Origin: Gemmatimonadota bacterium
GTDB lineage: Bacteria > Gemmatimonadota > Gemmatimonadetes > Longimicrobiales > Gaopeijiaceae
Length of the DNA: 53,053 bases
Direction of reading: 5' to 3'
Assembly: GCA_007125845.1 (NCBI GenBank)
Contig: SLCK01000041.1
Span: 1-53,053 of the forward strand
The position numbers and the translations under genes were made by a program. The notes below the pieces were generated by a model. It was given only the letters and a program-made list of their open reading frames with translations, had not been told where the DNA came from and made no database searches. The stretch's first letter is position 1; every line of letters begins with the position of its first letter. Shown piece by piece: positions 1 through 8,322 of this stretch.

Positions 1-66
1 ATGAAAATCTCACCCCCACACAATACGTCCCCTCCGCCCCGGGCTCCACCCCCTTCCCCGCCCCAC

Positions 67-732
67 CTACGAATCCAGCTCCAGCGACAGCTGATTCGGG
101 CGGAAGCTGAGGCGGTGGTGCGGGGAGGGCCCGAGCTCCCTCAGCGCCGTCAGGTGGCCGGGGGTGCCGTAGCCCACGTTCGTTTGCCACCCGTAGGCCG
201 GGTAGCGCTCCGAGAGCTTCCGCATGAGGCGGTCCCGGAAGACCTTGGCGACGATCGAGGCGCACCCGATGGAGTGCACCTGCCCGTCCCCTCCGACGAC
301 GGCGTCGTGCTCCCAGTCGACGCCCCGAACGGGGAGGCCGTCCACGACGACCCGCTCCGGCACGCGCGGGAGACGGCGCACGGCGCGATCCATGGCGAGG
401 GCGGTAGCCCGGAGGATGTTCAGCTCGTCGATCTCGCGCACGGAGGCGGCTCCGATCCGGACGATCAGGGCGGACTCGACGATGCGCCGGGCGAGCTCCT
501 CGCGGCGGCCGCGGGTGAGCTTCTTCGAGTCGTCCGCGCCCTCGATGTGCACGCCAGGGCGGAGGATTACGGCGGCGGCCACGACGGGCCCGGCCAGGGG
601 GCCTCGGCCGGCTTCGTCAATGCCGGCCACCCACGACGCACCGCGACCCCAGAACCTCCGCTCGTAGGCGAGGAGGTCCCGGGGTCGCTCGTTCGGCTGC
701 GGCTGAGCCGGGGGGGAGGCGTCGGACGCCAT
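67..732 (-). CDS. rnhB: Ribonuclease HII
   Basis: Endonuclease that cuts the RNA strand of RNA:DNA hybrids and starts removal of single ribonucleotides misincorporated in DNA. The 221-residue product carries the family start motif GIDEAGRGPLAGPVVAAAV near residue 37, then DDSKKL, and the later catalytic region with VDGLP, and GCASIVAKVFRD; length is normal for the family. The frame stays open upstream to 894 only because of high GC; the ATG at 732 was chosen because it lies 10 nt after the rplS stop and gives a normal N terminus. It is the last gene of the ffh-rpsP-rimM-trmD-rplS-rnhB block, an arrangement common in bacteria. Confidence 0.96.
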   Translation of the reverse strand: MASDASPPAQPQPNERPRDLLAYERRFWGRGASWVAGIDEAGRGPLAGPVVAAAVILRPGVHIEGADDSKKLTRGRREELARRIVESALIVRIGAASVREIDELNILRATALAMDRAVRRLPRVPERVVVDGLPVRGVDWEHDAVVGGDGQVHSIGCASIVAKVFRDRLMRKLSERYPAYGWQTNVGYGTPGHLTALRELGPSPHHRLSFRPNQLSLELDS

Positions 733-742
733 CCGCCGGCGG

Positions 743-1093
743 TCAGCTCGGGCGCTTTTCCTGAATGCGTGCAGACTTGCCGCGCAGGCCCCGAAGGTAG
801 TGGAGCTTGGCGCGCCGCACGCGCCCGCGCCGCACCACCTCGATCCCACTGATGAAGGGGGAATGCAGGGGAAAGACCCGCTCCACGCCCACACCGGAAG
901 ACACCTTGCGCACGGTGAAGGTCTCGCCCATGCCCCCGCCGCGGCGGGCCAGGCACACGCCCTCGAAGGCCTGGATCCGCTCTTTCTCGCCCTCGCGAAC
1001 CAGGTAGAGCACGCGGATGGTGTCGCCGGGTCCGAACTCGGGGAGGTCGTCCTTGAGTTGTTCCTTTTCCAGCTCTCTCAGAAGGTCGGACAT
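743..1093 (-). CDS. rplS: 50S ribosomal protein L19
   Basis: Large-subunit ribosomal protein at the interface with the small subunit. The 116-residue sequence has the family hallmarks GPGDTIRV near residue 22, [38 protein letters not shown] and [18 protein letters not shown] at the end; length is standard. A Shine-Dalgarno GGAGG lies 5 nt before the ATG. A sigma-70-like promoter sits in the 103-nt gap to trmD, so rplS-rnhB may be transcribed separately from the upstream ribosomal genes as well as together with them. Confidence 0.98.
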   Translation of the reverse strand: MSDLLRELEKEQLKDDLPEFGPGDTIRVLYLVREGEKERIQAFEGVCLARRGGGMGETFTVRKVSSGVGVERVFPLHSPFISGIEVVRRGRVRRAKLHYLRGLRGKSARIQEKRPS

Positions 1094-1147
1094 GGTCGCC
1101 TCCGGCGTGTCGGGTTGCCCTGGATTTCGTAGCGGGCCAAGACGTTA

Positions 1148-1176
1148 AGTATAAGCTGCGATCCGGGATCGGTGAA
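1148..1176 (-). promoter_or_regulatory. Candidate sigma-70 promoter for rplS-rnhB
   Basis: On the minus strand TTCACC (1176-1171), a 17-nt spacer and TATACT (1153-1148). The spacer contains the palindrome GATCC-C-GGATC (1170-1160), which could be an operator. The predicted start near 1141 gives a 5' leader of about 47 nt. The -10 box is good (5 of 6), the -35 only 4 of 6. Confidence 0.45.
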
Positions 1177-1196
1177 GACCCCGAAACGTGCGAGGT

Positions 1197-1907
1197 TCAG
1201 GCGTCCCCTTCGCGCCCGGCCTCGCCTTCCTCGAGGTGCCTCTTCCAGAGGTCGGGGCGCCGCTCGCGGGTGATCCGCTCAGCGAGCTGCCTTCGGAAGG
1301 CCTCGATCCGGGAGTGGTCTCCGCTCCTGAGCACCTCGGGCACCGCGTGCCCCTGGTATTCCGGCGGTCGGGTCCACGAGGGAGGGCTGAGAAGGGGGCC
1401 CTCGTAAAAGGAGTCCGACGAGGCCGAGCCGTGATCCCCGAGCGCCCCGGGGAGGAGCCGGACCACGGCGTCGGTCACGGCGAGCGCGGCCACCTCGCCC
1501 CCGGAGAGCACGAAGTCGCCCAGGGAGAGCTCCTCGGTGGCGAGGTGCTCGGCCACCCGCTCATCCACGTCCTTGTAGTGCCCGCAGAGGAGGGTGAGCT
1601 CGGGCTGTACGGCGTAGCGCACCGCGTCGGCGTGGCGAAAGATCCGCCCCCGCGGGGAGAGGAGCACGACGGGACCCTCCGGCCGCAGGTGCTCGACCGC
1701 CTCGAAGAAGGGCTCCGGCTTCATCACCATCCCGGCCCCACCCCCGTAGGGAAGGTCGTCCACGGTGCGGTGTCGGTCGTGGGTGAAGTCCCTCAGGTCG
1801 GTGACCCGGACGTCGACCAGGCCGGCGTCCCGCGCCCGCCCCGGGATGCTGGTGGCGAGCGGCGCATCGAAGAACCCCGGGAAGATCGTGACGATGTTGA
1901 TCCGCAC
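1197..1907 (-). CDS. trmD: tRNA (guanine37-N1)-methyltransferase
   Basis: SPOUT-family methyltransferase that puts m1G at position 37 of tRNAs reading CNN codons, preventing +1 frameshifts. The 236-residue product shows INIVTIFPGFF at the start, DDLPYGGGAGMVMKPEP (residues ~49-65), the AdoMet knot region with LLCGHYKDVDERV and LSLGDFVLSGGEVAAL, and the late HSRIEAFRR. The start is a GTG at 1907: a strong GGAGGTGA Shine-Dalgarno ends just before it and no ATG fits. rimM lies 95 nt upstream; that gap shows no feature I can name. Confidence 0.97.
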   Translation of the reverse strand: MRINIVTIFPGFFDAPLATSIPGRARDAGLVDVRVTDLRDFTHDRHRTVDDLPYGGGAGMVMKPEPFFEAVEHLRPEGPVVLLSPRGRIFRHADAVRYAVQPELTLLCGHYKDVDERVAEHLATEELSLGDFVLSGGEVAALAVTDAVVRLLPGALGDHGSASSDSFYEGPLLSPPSWTRPPEYQGHAVPEVLRSGDHSRIEAFRRQLAERITRERRPDLWKRHLEEGEAGREGDA

Positions 1908-2002
1908 CGGTCACCTCCGCTCATGGGACGGGACGCCCTCGAAGCGCGTCCCGGACAGTCGCCCGGACCGCGCCAGAGGCCGAGCCACAGGCCGAGCCGA
2001 CC

Positions 2003-2548
2003 TCACAGGTCGAGGAGTCCGGGCGGAAGGTCGACCACGAGCCGGCCCTCCTCGACGCTCCACTCCACCACGATCTTCTCGCTGAAGGGGATCAGGTGGT
2101 CGCGCTCGGGCCCGCGCACGTCGAGCATGTCGTGCGGCTCGAGCCCGTAGACCTCCCGCACCCTGCCCACCTCCGTGCCCTCGGGAGTCACCACGGTGAG
2201 CCCGAGGAGCTGGTGGTAGAAGATCTCTCCCTCCTCCAGCGGCTCGGTCTCCTCGAAGGGGCGAAGGAGGTAGCGGTCCCGCAGGAACTCGGCTCGGTCC
2301 CGGTCCTCGATCCCCACGAGGCGCAGCAGATATCCCTTCCGGTACGGGCGCACCTCGTGCACCTGGACAGGGGGAAAGCGCTCGTCGGGATCCCGCCCCT
2401 CGAGATCGGAGATCCTGAGCTCGACGCCCGGGACGAACACGCTGTCCGGGTGGTCGGTCAGCGGCCATACGAAAAAATCCCCCTTCGTGCCGTGGGGCTT
2501 GTTGATGTGCCCGACGACCACGAAGGGGGGATCCGACGCGTGCTTCAT
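2003..2548 (-). CDS. rimM: 16S rRNA processing protein RimM
   Basis: Assembly factor for the 30S head that binds S19 and helps process 16S rRNA. The 181-residue product has an N-terminal barrel domain with VGHINKPHGTKGDFFVWPLT (residues 12-31) and a C-terminal PRC-type domain with YHQLLGLTVVT, GRVREVY and HDMLDV, then IPFSEKIV. The ATG at 2548 gives the typical length; the open frame upstream to 2878 runs through the rpsP tail and is meaningless. It sits between rpsP (19 nt) and trmD, the usual order. Confidence 0.95.
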   Translation of the reverse strand: MKHASDPPFVVVGHINKPHGTKGDFFVWPLTDHPDSVFVPGVELRISDLEGRDPDERFPPVQVHEVRPYRKGYLLRLVGIEDRDRAEFLRDRYLLRPFEETEPLEEGEIFYHQLLGLTVVTPEGTEVGRVREVYGLEPHDMLDVRGPERDHLIPFSEKIVVEWSVEEGRLVVDLPPGLLDL

Positions 2549-2567
2549 GAACTTCGCCCGGGAGGCG

Positions 2568-3140
2568 TCAGCTCTTGTTCTTCTCGGATTCGTCTTCGGC
2601 CGCGGCCTCCTCCTCGTCCCCTTCGGCCGCGTCGCCTTCGGCTTCGGGGGCCGTCTCGGCCTTCTCGGCCTTCGCGTCCGCGGTCTCGGCCTTGGCTTCC
2701 TCGGCTTCCTTGGCTTCGGCTGCCTCGGTCTTGGCCTTCGCGGCCTTCTCAGCTTCGGCCTCGGCCTTGGCGGCCTTCTCAGCCTCCTCCTCGGCCTTGG
2801 CGAGCTCGGCTTCGGCCTTGCGGCGCGCGGCGAGCTCCTCGGCCTTGCGGGCCTTCTCGGCCTCGAGGTCCACCTCACCTACGTGCACGGTCTCGTCCCC
2901 GCCCTTGCGCGCCCTCGCGATGAGCGAGCGCACGGTGTCGGAGGGGGTCGCGCCCTGTTCGATCCAGTAGTCCACCCGCTCCAGGTTCAGGATCAGGCGC
3001 GCCGGCTGGGCGAGCGGTTGGTATTGACCCAGGGTCTCCACGAACCGACCGTCGCGGGGGCTGGCCTTGTCGGCCACGACCACGCGGTACTGGGGCGACT
3101 TCTTCCGGCCCATGCGCCGGAGACGGATGCGAACGGCCAT
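2568..3140 (-). CDS. rpsP: 30S ribosomal protein S16 with long acidic/basic tail
   Basis: Residues 1-90 are a normal S16: [34 protein letters not shown], and [17 protein letters not shown]. The usual S16 ends at about 80-95 residues, but here a further ~100 residues follow, made almost only of Ala, Glu and Lys (runs such as [20 protein letters not shown]) and ending in Glu/Asp-rich [18 protein letters not shown]. The tail is predicted helical or disordered and highly charged. No frameshift or stop suggests an artefact. Extended S16 tails occur in several phyla; the role is unknown to me. First gene of the rpsP-rimM-trmD set, 90 nt after the ffh stop. Confidence 0.95.
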   Translation of the reverse strand: MAVRIRLRRMGRKKSPQYRVVVADKASPRDGRFVETLGQYQPLAQPARLILNLERVDYWIEQGATPSDTVRSLIARARKGGDETVHVGEVDLEAEKARKAEELAARRKAEAELAKAEEEAEKAAKAEAEAEKAAKAKTEAAEAKEAEEAKAETADAKAEKAETAPEAEGDAAEGDEEEAAAEDESEKNKS

Positions 3141-3198
3141 GTCAGTCTTCTCTGTTCTGCCTTCAGTGGTGCCCGCACGCGGCGGGGCGACGTTTCAA

Positions 3199-3218
3199 CC
3201 GCTCGAACCCTCGAGCGG
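3199..3218 (-). terminator. Hairpin between ffh and rpsP
   Basis: Perfect 8-bp stem CCGCTCGA/TCGAGCGG around a 4-nt loop, 12 nt after the ffh stop on the minus strand. Only a short TTGAAA follows, so termination would be weak; it may instead be a processing or attenuating hairpin between ffh and the ribosomal genes. Confidence 0.4.
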
Positions 3219-3230
3219 CGGACTCCGGGG

Positions 3231-4571
3231 TCAGCGGGACATCATCCCAGGCATCCCCGGAGGCATGCCCGGCATTCCCCTCCCCCCCTTCATCTGCTTC
3301 ATCATCTTCTTCATTTCCTTGAACTGCTTCATGAGGCGGTTCACCTCCGCGACCGGCCGCCCGCTCCCCTTCGCGATCCGGGCCCGGCGCGAGCCGTTCA
3401 GAATCTCGGGGCGGCGGCGCTCCTCCGGGGTCATCGAGAGGATGATCGCCTCCACGTGCTTCATCCGCTTGGGATCCATCCCGGCCGCGGGCAGCTTGTT
3501 CTTCATCCCGGGGATCAGCTTCATGAGCTGATCGAGCGGACCCATCTTCTGCACCTGCTTGATGGCGACGAGGAAGTCCTCCAGGGTGAACGTCCCCTTC
3601 CCCATCACCCGCTTCTGGAGCTTCTCCGTCTCCTCCAAGTCCATCGTGCGCTGGGCCCGCTCCACGAGCCCGACGACATCGCCGCGCTGGAGGATCCTCC
3701 CGGCGAGGCGCTCCGGGTCGACCCCGTCCAGCTCGTCCAGCCCCTCCCCGACCCCCACGAACTTGATCGGCTTTCCGACCACCCCGCGAATCGAGAGGGC
3801 GGCGCCTCCCCGGGCATCCCCTTCCATCTTGGTGAGGATCACCCCGGTCACGTCGAGCGCCTCGTCGAACCCCTCGGCGATCCGGACCGCCTCCTGACCG
3901 GTCATCGCGTCGGCCACGAAGAGGATCTCGTTGGGCGAGACCGCGGCCTTGATGCGCCGCAGCTCGTCCATCATCGCCTCGTCGATCTGCAGGCGTCCCG
4001 CGGTGTCGACGATCAGGACCGACGTCCCGGCTTCCTTCGCCTTCTGGTACGCCTCCTTCGCCACCGACACCGGGTCGCCCCCGGCCCGACCCTCGTGGAT
4101 CGGGACGCCGACCTGCCGGGCCAGCGTGCGCAGCTGCTCGACCGCAGCGGGCCGGACGAGGTCGCAGGCGGCCAGCATCGGCTGCCTGCCCTGCCGCAGG
4201 AACCGCGCCGCCAGCTTTCCCGCCGTGGTCGTCTTTCCGGAGCCCTGGAGCCCCACGACCATCACCACGGTGGGCGGGCTCGACGCCCACTCGATGCCCG
4301 GCGTCCCCTCTCCCAGGAGGTGAGCCAGCTCGTCGTGAACGATCTTGACGATCTGCTGTCCGGGAGAGACCGAGTCGACCACGGCCTCGCCCAGCGCCCG
4401 CTCCTGCACGCGGCCCAGAAACTCCCGGGTCACCCGGAAGTTCACGTCCGCCTCGAGGAGCACGCGACGAACCTCGCGGAGCCCCTCGCGGATCATCGGC
4501 TCGGTGAGGACTCCACGCTGCCGAAGGCCCCCGAGGGCCTTGTCCAGCTTCTCGCTCAACTCATCGAACAT
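3231..4571 (-). CDS. ffh: Signal recognition particle protein Ffh
   Basis: GTPase of the signal recognition particle; binds 4.5S RNA and signal sequences of membrane proteins and docks on FtsY. The 446-residue product has the N domain (FDELSEKLDKALGGLR), the G domain with GLQGSGKTTTAGKLA near residue 104, DLVRPAAVEQL, VDTAGRLQIDE and TKMEGDARGGAALS, and an M domain ending in a Met/Gly-rich tail (MPGMPPGMPGMMSR), as usual. The ATG at 4571 was chosen over one 39 nt upstream because it begins exactly at the conserved MFDELS. The 195 nt to purA hold no clear feature. Confidence 0.97.
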   Translation of the reverse strand: MFDELSEKLDKALGGLRQRGVLTEPMIREGLREVRRVLLEADVNFRVTREFLGRVQERALGEAVVDSVSPGQQIVKIVHDELAHLLGEGTPGIEWASSPPTVVMVVGLQGSGKTTTAGKLAARFLRQGRQPMLAACDLVRPAAVEQLRTLARQVGVPIHEGRAGGDPVSVAKEAYQKAKEAGTSVLIVDTAGRLQIDEAMMDELRRIKAAVSPNEILFVADAMTGQEAVRIAEGFDEALDVTGVILTKMEGDARGGAALSIRGVVGKPIKFVGVGEGLDELDGVDPERLAGRILQRGDVVGLVERAQRTMDLEETEKLQKRVMGKGTFTLEDFLVAIKQVQKMGPLDQLMKLIPGMKNKLPAAGMDPKRMKHVEAIILSMTPEERRRPEILNGSRRARIAKGSGRPVAEVNRLMKQFKEMKKMMKQMKGGRGMPGMPPGMPGMMSR

Positions 4572-4766
4572 GGACTTCCGAGCGTCTCCCCGATACCGAC
4601 GGAGCGCCACCGGACCCCACCGTGGCCCGCACGACGCGCCTAAGACACAGAGCTTTGTAAGCTAATCCCGATCCGGACCGATGTGAAGGATCCCGCGGGC
4701 GAGCAGTGGAGCGGGCGCGGGCGGTGCCCGTCTCCCGCTACGGGCCAGAACTCACCTCACTCCGAC

Positions 4767-6062
4767 TTACGTCACGTGGATGATCTGCGACCGGCGGGTG
4801 CCCACGGAGACCATCTCCACGGGCGCGTGCATCAGCTCCTCGATCCGGTCCAGGTAAACCCGCGCGTTGCGGGGCAGGTCAGCGAGCGACCGCGCGCCCG
4901 TCGTCGGGCTCTCCCACCCGGGAAAGGTCTCGAGCACGGGCTCGACCCGATCCAACCCGTGGGTATCGGCGGGAAAGTCCGAGGTGACGCCCTGCGGGGT
5001 GCGGTAGGCGGTCGCCACCGAGATCTCGGGAAGGGTGTCGAGGACGTCGAGCTTCGTGACCGCGATCCCGGTGAGGCCGTTCACCCTCGCCGCGTAGCGC
5101 GCCAGGACGCCGTCGAACCAGCCGCACCGCCGGGGCCGGCCGGTGGTGGCCCCGAACTCTCCCCCGAGCTCCCGCATCCGCTCGTCCATCTCGGGGTCGA
5201 ACCCGGTCGGAAGCGGGCCCTCGCCGACCCGGGTCGTGTAGGCCTTGACGACCCCGAGCACCGAGTCGATGCGGGTGGGACCGATCCCCGATCCGGTCGC
5301 CGCGAATCCGGCCGTGGTGTTCGAGGAGGTCACGAACGGGTAGGTCCCGTGATCGAGGTCGAGGGCGGTGCCCTGCGCCCCTTCCAGGAGTACGCGCCAC
5401 CCCGCTTCGAGCCCCTCGTCCAGCTCCTTGCCCGCGTCGACGGCGAGGCCCAGGATGCGTCCACGCAGCTCGACGGCGCGCTCGGTCTCCTCTGCGAGCG
5501 CCTTCGCCTCCTCCTCGCCCAGGCGCGGAAGCGCCCTCCGAGCCGCCTCGAGGCCCTCGGCCACCAGCTCCCGGAAGCGGTCGTCGTCGAAGGCATCGGC
5601 GACCCGGATTCCCCGGCGACCGACCTTCTCCTGGTAGGCGGGGCCGATCCCCCGCCCGGTGGTTCCGATCTTCTGGGCGGCCTGATCCTCAGCGGCCCGG
5701 TCCAGGGCCCGGTGGTAGGGCAGGAGGAGGTGGGCGCGCAGGCTCACCCCGATGCGACCGTCCAGCTCGAGGCCCCGGGCCAGGAGCTTGTCGTATTCCT
5801 CGCAGAACTGGACGAGGTCGAGGACCACGCCATTGCCCAGCAGGCACCGCTTGCCCGTGTGGAGGATCCCGGACGGGATCTGGTGAAGGATGAACTCTTC
5901 CGCGCCCACGTGGACGGTGTGTCCGGCGTTGGCGCCCCCCTGGTAGCGGGCCACCGCGTCCACCTGCTCGGCGAGGACGTCGACGATCTTCCCCTTGCCC
6001 TCGTCGCCCCATTGGCACCCGACGACGACGACGCACCGACCCTCTCCCGCTCGCTGGGCCAC
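4767..6062 (-). CDS. purA: Adenylosuccinate synthetase
   Basis: Joins IMP and aspartate with GTP to form adenylosuccinate, the first step from IMP to AMP. Motifs: VVVGCQWGDEGKGKIVD near the N terminus, NAGHTVHVG, GTTGRGIGPAY, LEGAQGTALDLDHGTYPFV, TGRPRRCGWFD, and the late LADLPRNARVYLDRIEEL. I place the start at a GTG at 6062 rather than an ATG at 6086: a GAGGAG Shine-Dalgarno (6077-6072) sits 9 nt before the GTG, whereas the ATG directly abuts the T-tract of a terminator and lacks a ribosome site. The GTG gives 431 residues, the usual length. The gene has its own promoter and a terminator-like hairpin in its leader. Confidence 0.96.
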   Translation of the reverse strand: MAQRAGEGRCVVVVGCQWGDEGKGKIVDVLAEQVDAVARYQGGANAGHTVHVGAEEFILHQIPSGILHTGKRCLLGNGVVLDLVQFCEEYDKLLARGLELDGRIGVSLRAHLLLPYHRALDRAAEDQAAQKIGTTGRGIGPAYQEKVGRRGIRVADAFDDDRFRELVAEGLEAARRALPRLGEEEAKALAEETERAVELRGRILGLAVDAGKELDEGLEAGWRVLLEGAQGTALDLDHGTYPFVTSSNTTAGFAATGSGIGPTRIDSVLGVVKAYTTRVGEGPLPTGFDPEMDERMRELGGEFGATTGRPRRCGWFDGVLARYAARVNGLTGIAVTKLDVLDTLPEISVATAYRTPQGVTSDFPADTHGLDRVEPVLETFPGWESPTTGARSLADLPRNARVYLDRIEELMHAPVEMVSVGTRRSQIIHVT

Positions 6063-6087
6063 CCTGCGCGACTCCTCTCTGGACATG

Positions 6088-6114
6088 AAAAAAGCCCGTC
6101 CCCGAGGGGTGGGC
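6088..6114 (-). terminator. Intrinsic terminator inside the purA leader
   Basis: On the minus strand a GC hairpin (6114-6094; stems GCCC/GGGC and CCC/GGG separated by a 2x2 internal loop, loop TCG) is followed at once by six T (6093-6088). It ends 10 nt before the purA Shine-Dalgarno and lies downstream of the best purA promoter, so it could attenuate purA as well as end readthrough from the aldolase gene. Confidence 0.75.
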
Positions 6115-6139
6115 CACGGCGATCCGGTCCGACCAGGGC

Positions 6140-6168
6140 AAGCTACCCCGGCCGAAATGGGGTGTCAA
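6140..6168 (-). promoter_or_regulatory. Candidate sigma-70 promoter for purA
   Basis: Perfect -35 TTGACA (6168-6163), 17-nt spacer, weak -10 TAGCTT (6145-6140). Predicted start near 6133, giving a leader of about 70 nt that contains the hairpin with T6 tract. It lies between the aldolase stop (6213) and purA. Confidence 0.55.
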
Positions 6169-6212
6169 GAAAGCTTGTGGGCAGGCGAGCGGGTGGGAGC
6201 CCGACCCGGGTC

Positions 6213-7157
6213 TCAGGCGAGCAACGCCGCCCTCTCCAGAGTGGCGCGGATCTTCCCGCGCGTCTTCTCCCCCGGCGCCCGCAGAGGCGGCCTGGGCTCG
6301 CCTCCCCGCAGACCGAGGAGGTCGAGCGCCGCCTTCACCCCGGGCGCGCCGTAGCGGGCCACGATCTCGGTGTGCACGGGGGCGACGAGCTCCTGGATCC
6401 TGCCCGCCTCCCCGGGGCGCCCCGCTTCGAAGGCGCGGACGATCTCGGCGAGCTCGCCCGCCACGAGGTTCGCCGCGCCCAGGATGCCTCCGGCCGCCCC
6501 CATCTCGAGCGCCGCGTAGAGCTTGGCGCCGTCCCCGATCAGGACCTGGAAGTCCCGGCTCACGTGGGTGAGGTACTCTCCGAGCGCCTCCAGGTCGCCG
6601 CGGGAGTCCTTCACGCCGATGACCCGGGGGTGCTCCGAGAGCTCGGCGACGAGCCCCGTGGTGAGCTCCACCGTGCTGAACTTGAGCGGGACCTGGTAGA
6701 GGATCACGGGAACGGTGGATTCGTCGGCCACCGTCCGGTAGTGGTCCCCGAGGGCCCGTCCGTCCATCGCGTCCCGGAAGAAGGCGGGGGGCTGGACCAG
6801 GACCGCGTCGGCCCCGGCCAGCGCCGCAGCGCGGGTCAGGCGGACCGTGCGCCTCGTGGACTCGGCGCCGGTTCCGGCGACGAGGATCCGGTCGTGGGGG
6901 ATCACGTCGCGCGCGGCCGCGATCGCCGTCCGCCGCTCGTCCTCGTCGAGGAGCACGGCCTCTCCCGTCGACCCCGCGATCACGATCCCCCGGACCGGGG
7001 TCTCCAGCCAACTCCGGACGTTGGCGCGCAGGGCGACGACGTCGAGCTCGCCGGTCACGGGATCGAAGGGGGTGACGGCCGGAATCAGGACCCCGGACAG
7101 CTCGGCCTCGCGGGGCGGATTCCCGCGTCCCCGGCCCGCCTCATCTGGCGCCGTCAC
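6213..7157 (-). CDS. DapA/NanA-superfamily aldolase (pyruvate-type, substrate unknown)
   Basis: A 314-residue class I aldolase of the dihydrodipicolinate synthase/N-acetylneuraminate lyase superfamily. Seen: VTPFDPVTGELD, the GSTGEAVLL loop (family GTTGE), the Tyr of VILYQVP, and the Schiff-base Lys in VIGVKDSRGD. The true dapA is at 12178, so this paralogue probably has another job; YQVP in place of YNVP, and VKDSRGD, recall 4-hydroxy-2-oxoglutarate aldolase and sugar-acid aldolases, but the substrate cannot be read from sequence. The start is GTG at 7157 with AGGGGA 7-8 nt upstream. It follows pilT by 43 nt and has no pathway partner nearby. Confidence 0.8.
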   Translation of the reverse strand: MTAPDEAGRGRGNPPREAELSGVLIPAVTPFDPVTGELDVVALRANVRSWLETPVRGIVIAGSTGEAVLLDEDERRTAIAAARDVIPHDRILVAGTGAESTRRTVRLTRAAALAGADAVLVQPPAFFRDAMDGRALGDHYRTVADESTVPVILYQVPLKFSTVELTTGLVAELSEHPRVIGVKDSRGDLEALGEYLTHVSRDFQVLIGDGAKLYAALEMGAAGGILGAANLVAGELAEIVRAFEAGRPGEAGRIQELVAPVHTEIVARYGAPGVKAALDLLGLRGGEPRPPLRAPGEKTRGKIRATLERAALLA

Positions 7158-7200
7158 GGCGTCCCCTGCCGCATCGCCGCGGGGCTCCTCATCCGGATCC

Positions 7201-8322
7201 TCATCCGAAGAGGTGGGACATGTCGTCCCCTCCGGCTTCGCTCCCTTCCTCGGAGGACTCTCCGAGGAAGTTGATCTTCAGGTCGAAATCGGAGGGATTG
7301 GTGGCCGCGGCCTTTCCGGTCTCGAAGGACACCTCCCCTTCGCGCACGAGGTCGAGGAGGTGCTGGTCGAAGCTCTGGGAGCCGTAGTGCTCCCGGCCCT
7401 CTTCAACGAGATCGGGGATCTCTGGGACCCGTGCGGGATCCCGGATGCAGTCGCGGATCGTGCCGGTGACGATCATCACCTCGCACGCCACGATCCGCCC
7501 CTTCCCTTCGGCCCGGGGGAGGAGTCGCTGGGAGACGACCGCCCTGAGGCTCTCGGAGAGCCGGATCCGGATCATCTCCTGGTCGCTGCGATTGAAGACG
7601 GCAATGAGGCGCGAGAGTGTCTGCACCGCATTCTCGGTGTGCACCGTCGAAATCACGAGGTGTCCGGTCTCGGCGGCCTTCAGCGCGACGTCGATCGTCT
7701 CGGTGTCGCGCATCTCCCCGATGAGGATCACGTCGGGATCCTGCCGGAGCGCCGCGCGCAGCCCTCTGGCGAAGGAGTCGGTGTCGGTGCCGATGTCTCG
7801 CTGGGTGACCGAGGACTTGTTGTCGCGGTGGAGAAACTCGATGGGGTTCTCGAGCGTGACCACGTGCTTGTGCATGTTCTGGTTGATGTGGTCGACCATG
7901 GCCGCGAGGGTCGAGCTCTTCCCGGACCCGGTCACCCCGGTCACCAGCACCAGCCCCCGCTCGTACTCCGAGATCTTCTTGAGCACCTCGGGCATGCGGA
8001 GATCCTCGAAGGTCGGAACCTCGAAGGGGATCACCCGCATGACGATCATGAGCGAGCCGCGCTGGCGCAGGACATTGATGCGGAAACGCCCGAGCCCGGG
8101 GAGGCCCCAGGAGCAGTCGTGGTCCGTCAGCTCGTCGATCCGCTCGCGGTCCTCCTCCCTGGGGATGAGCTTGAGGGCGAGGGCCCGGACCTGATCCTGG
8201 GTCATCCTCTGCTGGGTGAGGGCGATCAGGCGCCCATGGACCCGCGCCCGGATCACGTCGCCGGACTTGATGTGGATGTCGCTCGCTCCGCGCTCGATCG
8301 CGGCCTTGAAGACCTCGGTCAT
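7201..8322 (-). CDS. pilT: Type IV pilus retraction ATPase, PilT/PilU family
   Basis: Hexameric ATPase that powers pilus disassembly and twitching. The 373-residue product has the N-terminal PAS-like part (ASDIHIKSGDVIRARVHGRL), Walker A GVTGSGKSST, the Asp box ENPIEFLHRD, Walker B DPDVILIGEMRD, and the His box HLVISTVHT. The C-terminal AIRNLIRE motif of classical PilT is altered here to TIRDCIRD, closer to PilU-like paralogues, and the protein ends in an acidic stretch and SHLFG. The ATG overlaps the trpS stop by ATGA. No other pilus gene is in the window, so it is an isolated copy. Confidence 0.9.
   Translation of the reverse strand: MTEVFKAAIERGASDIHIKSGDVIRARVHGRLIALTQQRMTQDQVRALALKLIPREEDRERIDELTDHDCSWGLPGLGRFRINVLRQRGSLMIVMRVIPFEVPTFEDLRMPEVLKKISEYERGLVLVTGVTGSGKSSTLAAMVDHINQNMHKHVVTLENPIEFLHRDNKSSVTQRDIGTDTDSFARGLRAALRQDPDVILIGEMRDTETIDVALKAAETGHLVISTVHTENAVQTLSRLIAVFNRSDQEMIRIRLSESLRAVVSQRLLPRAEGKGRIVACEVMIVTGTIRDCIRDPARVPEIPDLVEEGREHYGSQSFDQHLLDLVREGEVSFETGKAAATNPSDFDLKINFLGESSEEGSEAGGDDMSHLFG

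Noticed and set aside
1..852. 283-codon plus-strand frame over rnhB and rplS.
   Set aside because: Shadow of two well-supported minus-strand genes. The first 66 nt of the window, beyond rnhB, show no gene or clear terminator.
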